Below the pieces are notes generated by a model. It did no database searches. It saw only the letters and a program-made list of their open reading frames with translations, and had not been told where the DNA came from. The position numbers and the translations under genes are program-made. This document shows, in pieces, positions 17,032-23,822 of a DNA stretch of 64,000 nt. This DNA comes from Actinomadura latina NBRC 106108 (GTDB lineage: Bacteria > Actinomycetota > Actinomycetes > Streptosporangiales > Streptosporangiaceae): assembly GCF_001552195.1 (NCBI RefSeq), contig NZ_BCQS01000033.1, positions 1 through 64,000 on the forward strand, read 5' to 3'. Position 1 is the stretch's first letter. Every line of letters begins with the position of its first letter.

Positions 17032-18561
17032 ATGAAGAGCTCCACGCGCACGGCCGCCCTGATCACCGGGGCGGTGGCGGTGCTCCTGGCACCGGTCGCG
17101 GCCCTGCGCGCGTGGAGCGAGCCGGCCGATCCGCGGATCTCGGTGGGCGCCGCCGCGCCGGCGACGCTGCTGCCCGGCGACGTCCGCGACCCGGCCGGGC
17201 GGATGATCGCGAACGCGGTGTGGACGGGGCTCGTCGCCTACGACCCGGAGACCGGGGCGCCCGGGAACGCCGCCGCCGCGTCGGTCACCAGCCCGGATCG
17301 GCGGGTGTGGACGGTCCGGCTGCGCCCCGGCACGACCTTCCACGACGGCTCGCCCGTCACGTCCCGCTCGTTCACCGGCGCCTGGACGGCCGTGCTGCGC
17401 GAGGGCTGGGCCGGTGCGCGGCTGTTCACCGAGGTCGCCCACCTCAAGGGCGCGCGGCGGGGTGCTGAGGAGGTGTCCGGCCTCAGGGTCAAGGACGACC
17501 TGGCCTTCGAGGTGACGCTCGACCGGCCGCTGAGCGGGTTCCCGGCCCTGCTCGGCGACCCGGCGTTCTTCCCGCTGCCCGAGAGCGCCCTGGCGTCGCG
17601 GGACTGGGCGTCCTACGGGCGGAGGCCGGTGGGCAACGGGCCGTTCCTGGTGGCATCGCGGAGCGCGCGGGAGATCGTCCTGCGGCGGCGGTCGGGAGAG
17701 GGGCGCTCGGTGGTCGTCAAGGCGATGCCGGACGCGAAGGCGCAGTACGACGCGGCGGCGGCCGGTGACCTGGACGTCGCCACGCGGGTCCCGCCGGACA
17801 GGCACGAGTCGGTGGAGGCCGACTTCGGGGACCGCCACCTCTCCGTCCCCGGACGGGACGTGACCTACCTGGCGTTCCCGGCATGGGCGGACCGGCTGGC
17901 GTCCCCGACCCTCCGGTCGGCGCTGTCGATGGCGATCGACCGGTCGGCGGTGGCGGAGGGCGCGCTCGGGCGCCAGTTCTCCCCCGCCGACTCGCTCGTC
18001 GCGCCCGGCATCCGCCCGGGGCACCGGGAAGGGCAGTGCCGGCTGTGCGTGCACGACTCGAAGGCCGCCGTCGCCGCACTGGCCGACGCGGGCGGGCTGA
18101 GCGGTCCGCTGAACGTCTGGTACGAGGCGAACCGGGGCGATGACGCGTGGGTGAAGGCCGTCGCCGGCCAGATCCGCACGGAACTGAAGGTCGACGCGCG
18201 TCCCCATCCGGTCGCGGACCTGCGCAGGGCCGTGGACGACCACGAGGTGGACGGGCCGTTCGCCGTCCACACGACGGCCGCCTACCCCGCCCCGGTCGCC
18301 GCGCTCACTCCGCTGCTGGAGGCCGGGACCGGGTTCGGCGACGACTACACCACCGGTCTGGTCGCCGATGCCGAGCGCGCCGCGACGGCCGATGACGGCG
18401 TGATCGCCGCGCGCCTCGCCGAGACCGCGATGCTGCGCGACATGCCCGCGATGCCGCTGTGGTCCGCCCACGATCACCTGGTCTGGTCGGAGCGCGTGCG
18501 CGGCGTCTCCGCCGGGGCCTTCACCGGCGTCCGCCTGGACCGCCTGACGATCGGGAAGTAG
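17032..18561 (+). CDS. ABC transporter substrate-binding protein, family 5
   Basis: A 509-residue peptide/nickel-type (SBP_bac_5) binding protein. The N-terminus is a membrane-targeting segment (LITGAVAVLLAPVAALRAW) but has no lipobox cysteine, so unlike most Gram-positive relatives it is not an obvious lipoprotein. The family block VWTVRLRPGTTFHDGSPVTSRSF, the GNGPFLVAS loop and SALSMAIDRSAVAEGAL are present. GGGAGAGG precedes the ATG. No permease or ATPase genes accompany it, so it may work with a transporter encoded elsewhere. Its last 88 bases overlap the end of the antisense MFS remnant. Confidence 0.8.
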   Translation: MKSSTRTAALITGAVAVLLAPVAALRAWSEPADPRISVGAAAPATLLPGDVRDPAGRMIANAVWTGLVAYDPETGAPGNAAAASVTSPDRRVWTVRLRPGTTFHDGSPVTSRSFTGAWTAVLREGWAGARLFTEVAHLKGARRGAEEVSGLRVKDDLAFEVTLDRPLSGFPALLGDPAFFPLPESALASRDWASYGRRPVGNGPFLVASRSAREIVLRRRSGEGRSVVVKAMPDAKAQYDAAAAGDLDVATRVPPDRHESVEADFGDRHLSVPGRDVTYLAFPAWADRLASPTLRSALSMAIDRSAVAEGALGRQFSPADSLVAPGIRPGHREGQCRLCVHDSKAAVAALADAGGLSGPLNVWYEANRGDDAWVKAVAGQIRTELKVDARPHPVADLRRAVDDHEVDGPFAVHTTAAYPAPVAALTPLLEAGTGFGDDYTTGLVADAERAATADDGVIAARLAETAMLRDMPAMPLWSAHDHLVWSERVRGVSAGAFTGVRLDRLTIGK

Positions 18562-19257
18562 AGGGCCGGGAGAGCACCGAGGAGGGCCAGGGCCGCGGCG
18601 GTGACGAGCATCGGCCCCGGCCCGGCCAGGCCGTAGGGGACGCCGAGGACGGCGACGCCCACGGCGATCCCCAGTTGCTTGGCCGTGTTCGTGATCCCGG
18701 CGGCGACTCCCGCGCGCTCGGCGGGGGCCGACTCCAACGCGACCTGGCTGGACACCAGGTTGCCGATCGCGCCGAGGCCGCCGACGGCGAAGCCCGGCAC
18801 CATCGCGGGCCACGACCCCGTCCGGTAGGTCGCGGCGAGCAGCAGCGTGGAGACCACGGTCAGCAGCGGCCCGGCGGCCACGAGCGCGGCGGACGGGAAG
18901 CGATGGGCGATCCGCCCGAGGATCAGCGGCGCCCGACGCGGCCGCGTACACGCCGAGCGCCCGGTTGCGGGCGCGTCCCGCCGGATACGCCGCCGCCAGC
19001 AGCGGCGACGCCGTCCCGTACAGGACGGCCGCGCCGCAGCCCTGCACCGCGCGGAAGACGTCCAGGACGAGGGCCGACGGCGCGAGCCCGCACGCCAGCG
19101 AGGCCGCCGTGAAGGCGGCGAGCCCGCCGAGCAGCATGCGGCGGCGGCGCATGTCGGGGAGCGCGATGTTCACCCCGACGAGGTCGAGGACGAGCAGGTA
19201 TCCGGCGGCCGAGGCGACCACGAGGGTCCATGGATGCCACTCTTTCGGCGCGAGCAC
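18474..19257 (-). pseudogene. Decayed MFS drug-efflux transporter
   Basis: The minus strand carries pieces of a 12-14-TM major-facilitator protein. From 19257 the frame gives TM1 (LVVASAAGYLLVLDLVGVNIALPDM), then jumps straight to a following segment (RRRRMLLGGLAAFTAASLACGLAP), so about 40 residues including TM2 and motif A are missing. After VYAAASGA (near 18925) the reading frame shifts and about 100-150 residues of the middle are absent; the C-terminal half continues in another frame to 18474 (PLILGRIAHRF, then GLGAIGNLVSSQVALES). Total length is about half of a normal member. A sequencing error could explain a shift but not the missing segments. Confidence 0.8.
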
Positions 19258-19401
19258 GCGAACGGGCCTATCGCGCCCATGCGACTAGCTCAGCCGTCGC
19301 CGCAATCACGAATCGACCTCCATGCGTGCGATCGCGTGCGAAGCCAGGTTCGAGCTTGCGAGAACCTGATCGCGCAGTGAGCCGCTAGGCGAGCCGGAGC
19401 G

Positions 19402-19944
19402 ATGCCAGCGATCGCCGCAGCGCCCGCCGAAGGAGGGCCCCCAGGGCCCGACGCCAAGGGCGATGCAATCAGCACTGTCAGCATGCGCGGCGTCGCCGGC
19501 CGGCTCGGCGTCACGCCGATGGCGCTCTACCGCTACGTCGGCGACAAGCAGGGACTGCTGGACGGCCTGGTCGAACGCCTTATCCGGGAACTGCCGGAGG
19601 ACGACCCCGCCCTGCCCTGGCAGGACCGCCTGCGCGCGATGGGCACCGGCATCCGGGAGGTCGCGCGGCGCCATCCGCAGGTGTTCCTGCTGCTGTTCAT
19701 GCGGCCGACCGTCACCGAGGAGGCGCGGCGAGCGCGCAACACCGTGCAGGCGCTGCTGCGCAGCGCGGGAGTCCCGGAGGAGGTCGTCCCGCCATTGCAG
19801 CGGCTCCTGGACACGATCGGCATGGGTCTCGCCGCGTCCGAGGCCAACGGCCGCTTCACCGGCGACGCCGAGGACATCGACCGGATCTACGACCTCGCGG
19901 AGGACCTCCTCCTCACCGCGATCGAGCGGTACGCGCGGAAGTGA
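19402..19944 (+). CDS. TetR-family regulator with an unusual N-terminus
   Basis: A 180-residue regulator. The DNA-binding helices are visible as VSMRGVAGRLGVTPMALYRYVGDKQGLLDGL, and the rest is a TetR_C-like ligand domain with DRIYDLAEDLLLTAIERY at the end. The first helix, which normally reads like IVAAALRLADE, is replaced by a Pro/Gly-rich stretch (AAPAEGGPPGPDAKG), so the HTH may be damaged. It lies divergent from the decayed MFS gene and was probably its repressor; both may be decaying together. Confidence 0.7.
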   Translation: MPAIAAAPAEGGPPGPDAKGDAISTVSMRGVAGRLGVTPMALYRYVGDKQGLLDGLVERLIRELPEDDPALPWQDRLRAMGTGIREVARRHPQVFLLLFMRPTVTEEARRARNTVQALLRSAGVPEEVVPPLQRLLDTIGMGLAASEANGRFTGDAEDIDRIYDLAEDLLLTAIERYARK

Positions 19945-20005
19945 TCTCCGTCTCCGCGCGGATACCGAGTTTCGGAGTCGCCGCCGAGATCCTTATGCTT
20001 CGAGC

Positions 20006-21028
20006 ATGCAGCAGGAGGACGAATCAGCCCGGGTGACCCTGGCTCAAGTGGCGGATCAGGCCGGCGTCTCCATTTCGACGGTTTCGAAAGTCCTCAACGG
20101 ACGGGAGGACGTGGCCCGGAAGACGCGCCTCCGCGTGGAGCGCCTGCTGGAGCACCACGGCTACCGGCGCGGGTCCCGGTCGGGCCCCGACGCGCCGCTC
20201 ATCGAGATCGTCCTCCACGAGATCGAGAGCCTCTGGACGATGGAGCTGATCCGCGGCGTGGAGAGCGTCGCCAAGGCCAACGGCGCGAGCGTGGTGCTGA
20301 CCGAGAGTGGCACCCGGCACTCCCCCGGCCCCGAGTGGATCAGCGGGGTGCTGCGCCGCCGCCCGCTCGGCGTCGTGCTGACGTTCTCCAGCCTGCCGCC
20401 GGAGTACAAGAAGCGGCTGCGGTCCCGGTCGATCCCGTTCGTCATCATCGACCCGGCCGGCGACCCGGAGCCGGACGTCCCGTCGGTCGGCTCGGCCAAC
20501 TGGTCCGGCGGGCTCGCCGCCACCCGGCACCTCATCGACCAGGGGCACCGGCGCATCGCGATCATCACCGGCCCGGCGGACATGCTGTGCTCCGTCGCGC
20601 GCCTGGACGGGTTCCGCTCCGCGATGAGCATGGCGGGCCTGGACGTCGAGCCGTCCTACGTGTCCTACGGCGACTTCCACGTGGACGGCGGCTTCGAGCG
20701 GGCGATGGAGCTGCTCGGCCGCCCCGACCGGCCGACCGCGATCTTCGCCGGCAGCGACCTGCAGGCGCTCGGCGTGCTGGAGGCGGCGCGGGTCCACGGG
20801 CTGCGGGTCCCGGACGACCTGTCGGTCGTCGGGTACGACGACGTGGCGGTGGCGCCCTGGGCGAGCCCCGCCCTCACGACCGTCCACCAGCCGCTGCGGC
20901 AGATGGCGGAGTCCGCCACGCAGATCATCCTCGGCATCCGGAACGGGGAGCCGGTCGCGACGCGGCTGGAGCTGTCCACCAGCCTGGTCGTCCGCAAGAG
21001 CACCGCCCCGCCGCCCGGCGAGGGCTGA
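20006..21028 (+). CDS. LacI-family transcriptional regulator
   Basis: A 340-residue repressor. The HTH is VTLAQVADQAGVSISTVSKVLNGRE at residues 10-34, with the hinge helix region VERLLEHHGYRRG; the periplasmic-binding-like domain carries IIDPAGDPEPDVPSV, IAIITGPADMLCSVARLDGF and LSVVGYDDVAVAPWASPALTTV. The ATG has no clear ribosome site and may be leaderless. It is convergent with the acetylxylan esterase gene and shares a terminator with it, so it plausibly controls xylan or related polysaccharide genes through the CGAAA/TTTCG sites described upstream of that gene. Confidence 0.87.
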   Translation: MQQEDESARVTLAQVADQAGVSISTVSKVLNGREDVARKTRLRVERLLEHHGYRRGSRSGPDAPLIEIVLHEIESLWTMELIRGVESVAKANGASVVLTESGTRHSPGPEWISGVLRRRPLGVVLTFSSLPPEYKKRLRSRSIPFVIIDPAGDPEPDVPSVGSANWSGGLAATRHLIDQGHRRIAIITGPADMLCSVARLDGFRSAMSMAGLDVEPSYVSYGDFHVDGGFERAMELLGRPDRPTAIFAGSDLQALGVLEAARVHGLRVPDDLSVVGYDDVAVAPWASPALTTVHQPLRQMAESATQIILGIRNGEPVATRLELSTSLVVRKSTAPPPGEG

Positions 21029-21036
21029 CCTGCGGG

Positions 21037-21077
21037 AGCGCCTCCCCGCGGCCGGGGCCGGGCCGCGGGGAGGCGCT
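21037..21077. terminator. Bidirectional terminator
   Basis: Perfect 17-bp stem AGCGCCTCCCCGCGGCC (21037-21053) with GGCCGCGGGGAGGCGCT (21061-21077) and a 7-base loop, exactly between the convergent lacI-type and esterase genes. Confidence 0.85.
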
Positions 21078-21094
21078 GTGCGGGGCGGGCCGGG

Positions 21095-22177
21095 TCAGCC
21101 GGCTCTGCAGGAGACGTCCGGCCAGGTCCAGTTGCCGTTGTGCTGGATCGTGAAGCCGAAGGTGTTCCCGCTGCCGTTCGGCCTCATCGTCATCACGTTC
21201 CCGCTGGAGTCCCAGGACGGCGAGCCGTTCCAGGTCGCGATGATCTTCTGCGGGCTGTGCACGGTCACGGTGACGACCCAGCTGCTCGTCCCGGAGACGG
21301 TGACCGACAGGTTGAACCGGTCGCTCCACTGCTGCCCCTGGGAGATCTGGGCGGTGCAGGAGTCGCCGCCCCCGCCGCCGGGAGGCGGCGTCGTGCCCCC
21401 GCCTCCTCCTCCGCCGCCGCCGTCGGGCGCCACGGCCCGGCCGGTGGACGGCGAGATCATGCCGGGGCACAGGTTGCGGCTCTTCAGGTTCGCGACGATC
21501 TGCGGGATGGCCTGGATCGTCGTGTTGTAGCCGTCGTGCATGAGGATGACCTGGCCGTTCTGGAGCTGGCCCGCCCGCTGCACGATCTGGGCGGTGGACG
21601 CGCCGTTCCAGTCCTGCGAGTCGACGTCCCAGATGATCTCGGTCAGGCCGAGCTGCTGCTCGACCGCCCTCAGCGTGGAGTTGGTCTCCCCGTACGGGGG
21701 CCGGAACAGCGTGGGCGCCGTGCCGGTCTGCTGCTGGATCACCTGCTGGGTCCGCTGCAGTTCGGAGAGCATCTGCGACTGCGACATCTGGGTGAGGTGC
21801 GGGTGCGTCCAGCTGTGATTGCCGATCCACATGCCGGCGCTCTTCTCCGCGCCGACCAGCGACGCGTTGTTCTGCGCGTTCTGCCCGATGTTGAACAGGG
21901 TGGCGCGGACGCCGTTCTGCTGCAGGGTGGACAGCAGAGTCGACGTGAACCCCGAGGTGGGGCCGTCATCGTAGGTCAGTCCGACGTAGCCGGCGCTGCA
22001 GTTGTCGGCGGCGAGCGGGACCGCGGCCGGTCCGCGCGGGGCCGCGAGGCCGGCGGTGGCGGACAGACTCACCAGGAAGGCGGCCGCCAGCGCGAGCGCG
22101 GCGGCGATGATCGGCGCGCGGCCGGTGCCGGAGGGTCTCCTCCGGGATCTGCCGGGCGGGGGAGCATTCTTGATCAT
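21095..22177 (-). CDS. axeA: Secreted acetylxylan esterase (CE4) with CBM2
   Basis: A 360-residue exported enzyme likely to deacetylate acetylated xylan. After a signal peptide (IIAAALALAAAFLVSLSATAG) comes a carbohydrate esterase 4 domain with all five motifs: LTYDDGPTS, GNHSWTHPH, RPPYGETN, WDVDSQDW and VILMHDG. GMISPSTGRAVAPDG is followed by a Gly/Pro linker with ten consecutive glycines, then a C-terminal family 2 cellulose/xylan-binding module (CTAQISQGQQWSDRFNLSV, ending in WTWPDVSC). The order and wording closely resemble Streptomyces AxeA as I remember it. The ATG at 22177 has GGAGG upstream. A chitin or chitooligosaccharide deacetylase is the alternative. Confidence 0.87.
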   Translation of the reverse strand: MIKNAPPPGRSRRRPSGTGRAPIIAAALALAAAFLVSLSATAGLAAPRGPAAVPLAADNCSAGYVGLTYDDGPTSGFTSTLLSTLQQNGVRATLFNIGQNAQNNASLVGAEKSAGMWIGNHSWTHPHLTQMSQSQMLSELQRTQQVIQQQTGTAPTLFRPPYGETNSTLRAVEQQLGLTEIIWDVDSQDWNGASTAQIVQRAGQLQNGQVILMHDGYNTTIQAIPQIVANLKSRNLCPGMISPSTGRAVAPDGGGGGGGGGTTPPPGGGGGDSCTAQISQGQQWSDRFNLSVTVSGTSSWVVTVTVHSPQKIIATWNGSPSWDSSGNVMTMRPNGSGNTFGFTIQHNGNWTWPDVSCRAG

Positions 22178-22285
22178 TCTGGTCCTCCAGGGGGCGGGGG
22201 GCGAGTGGCGGAGGCCGGGGGCGGGGAACCTCATTCTCAAAACGACTCCGAAAGGTGTCAATACATTCAGGATGACTTTCGGGGT

Positions 22286-22348
22286 CGAAATACTTTCGGA
22301 GTCGTCGACCTTTCTTCTGATCTGCTGATTTACTGTCGAAATGTTTCG
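22286..22348. promoter_or_regulatory. CGAAA-N-TTTCG operator sites upstream of axeA
   Basis: Two palindromic sites: CGAAATACTTTCG (22286-22298) and CGAAATGTTTCG (22337-22348). The first lies within a larger inverted repeat CGACTCCGAAAG (22243-22254) / CTTTCGGAGTCG (22293-22304). The surrounding 150 bp are AT-rich. CGAAA/TTTCG palindromes are known before actinomycete xylanase genes; the nearby LacI protein is the natural candidate regulator. Confidence 0.6.
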
Positions 22349-22398
22349 GCAGTATGGAAGCCGGTCCATGTGAACGATCTTGGACGGGTTGGAATTTG

Positions 22399-22414
22399 TA
22401 GACCGGTCGGTCTA
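22399..22414. promoter_or_regulatory. TetR operator before the regulator gene
   Basis: TAGACCGGTCGGTCTA: arms TAGACC and GGTCTA, 12 bp upstream of the TetR-family ATG at 22426. The TAGACC/GGTCTA pattern is typical of autoregulated TetR/LmrA-like genes. Confidence 0.65.
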
Positions 22415-22425
22415 GTGTGTCGGGC

Positions 22426-22989
22426 ATGGCACCGCGTGGAGAGACGAGAGAGCGGATCCTGCGGACGGCCGCGGAGCTGTTCCAGCGGCAGGGCTACCAC
22501 GGGACCGGGCTGAACCAGGTCCTCGCCGAGAGCGGGGCGCCGAAGGGCTCGCTGTACTTCCACTTCCCCGAGGGGAAGGAGCAGCTCGCGTCGGAATCGG
22601 TGGCGCTGTCCGGGCGGACGGTCGGCGAGGCGCTCGGCGGCGCCGTGCTCGCCGCGCCGGACGGGCGGGCCGGGCTCGCGGCCCTCGGCGAGTACTTCGC
22701 GCGGAGCCTGCGCGAGTCGGAATTCAGCAAGGGCTGCCCCATCGCGACCGTGGCGCTGGAGACCGCGGCCGAGAGCGAGGCCATCCAGGCCGCCTGCGAC
22801 ACCGCCTACGGGGAGTGGCTGCGGGGCCTCCGCGCCGCGCTGCGCGGCTGGGGCGTGCCCGAGGAGCGCGTCGGGCCGCTGGCCGCGCTGGTCCTGTCGT
22901 CCCTGCAGGGCGCCATCATGCTCGCCCGCGTCCAGCGGGACGTGTCCGTCATCCACCAGGTCACCCGGCAGCTCGCCGGCCTTCTCTGA
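22426..22989 (+). CDS. TetR-family regulator (LmrA/YxaF-like)
   Basis: A 187-residue repressor. The N-terminal HTH is intact (RERILRTAAELFQRQGYHGTGLNQVLAESGAPKGSLYFHFP, residues 8-49). The C-terminal domain with SEFSKGCPIATVALETAAES resembles LmrA/YxaF-type regulators that sense small hydrophobic compounds. An upstream GTG at 22417 is an alternative start. A TAGACC/GGTCTA palindrome at the promoter suggests autoregulation. The metallo-hydrolase gene follows after 11 bp and is likely co-regulated. Confidence 0.85.
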   Translation: MAPRGETRERILRTAAELFQRQGYHGTGLNQVLAESGAPKGSLYFHFPEGKEQLASESVALSGRTVGEALGGAVLAAPDGRAGLAALGEYFARSLRESEFSKGCPIATVALETAAESEAIQAACDTAYGEWLRGLRAALRGWGVPEERVGPLAALVLSSLQGAIMLARVQRDVSVIHQVTRQLAGLL

Positions 22990-23000
22990 GGAGTTCCCCT

Positions 23001-23777
23001 ATGCGCGTCCACCACCTCGACTGCGCCCCCATGCGGGAGATCGAGCCCGCCGACGGGCCGGAGAGCCCGCTGCGGGCGGCAGGCCACGTGCTGCTGATCG
23101 AGACCGATGCTTCCGGGCTCGTCCTCGTTGACGCCGGTATCGGCCTCGGCGACATCGAGCGCCCGTCCGAGCGGCTGCTCGACGACTGGGTGGAGATGAC
23201 CGGGCCGACGCTGGATCCCGCCGCGACGGCCGTCCGGCAGGCCGAGGCGCTCGGGTACTCCCCCGCCGACGTCCGGCACGTCGTCCCGACGCACCTGCAC
23301 CGCGACCACGCGGGCGGGCTGAGCGACTTCCCGGACGCGGCGGTGCACGTCTTCGAGGCCGAGCACGCGGACGGCGGCAAGACCCCGGCGCAGCTCGCCC
23401 ACGGCCCGAAATGGGTCGTCTACGAGGACCGCGGGGGCGAGACGTGGCACGGGTTCGACGGCGTCCGGGCACTGGAGGGCGTGGCCGAGGAGATCCTGCT
23501 CGTCCCGCTCGGAGGGCACACGCCGGGGCACGCGGGCGTCGCGGTGCGGGACGGCGGCCGCTGGCTGCTGCACGCCGGCGACGCGTACATGTACCACGGG
23601 GAGGTCGACCGCCCCGAGCCGGTCACGCATCCGCTGATGGAGCTCGTCCAGGCGGGCGGCGAGGTGGACCGGGCGCTGCGGCTCGCGAACGTCGCGCGCC
23701 TGCGCGAACTGGCGTTGAGCGGCGAGGTCGAGGTGTTCTGCGCCCACGACCCCTGGGAGCTGGCCCGTTACCGCTGA
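23001..23777 (+). CDS. MBL-fold metallo-hydrolase
   Basis: A 258-residue metallo-beta-lactamase-fold protein with VPTHLHRDHAGGLSDF (zinc site 1), LGGHTPGHAGVAV, LLHAGDAYMYHGE and the final FCAHDPWE. The motif order is that of quorum-quenching lactonase-like and related hydrolases, but the substrate is unknown. The ATG follows a GAGGAG-type site. It is translated right after the TetR gene, which suggests that the regulator senses this enzyme's substrate. Its TGA lies in a 19-bp tandem repeat that also contains the convergent recD2 stop. Confidence 0.8.
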   Translation: MRVHHLDCAPMREIEPADGPESPLRAAGHVLLIETDASGLVLVDAGIGLGDIERPSERLLDDWVEMTGPTLDPAATAVRQAEALGYSPADVRHVVPTHLHRDHAGGLSDFPDAAVHVFEAEHADGGKTPAQLAHGPKWVVYEDRGGETWHGFDGVRALEGVAEEILLVPLGGHTPGHAGVAVRDGGRWLLHAGDAYMYHGEVDRPEPVTHPLMELVQAGGEVDRALRLANVARLRELALSGEVEVFCAHDPWELARYR

Positions 23778-23822
23778 GACAAGCCCCTACCGCTGAGACA
23801 AGCCCCTACCGCTGAGACAAGC
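23769..23822. repeat. 19-bp tandem repeat carrying the stops of two convergent genes
   Basis: Units of TACCGCTGAGACAAGCCCC start at 23769 and 23788, with a 16-bp third unit at 23807-23822. The first copy contains the TGA of the metallo-hydrolase (23775-23777); the recD2 stop, read on the minus strand, is CTA at 23806-23808 at the junction of copies two and three. Both proteins therefore end in repeat-derived codons (ARYR and LSQR). Confidence 0.95.

Noticed and set aside
18474..19257. Functional MFS transporter
   Set aside because: Transmembrane segments and motif A are missing and the frame changes; the two pieces cannot be joined into a full-length protein.
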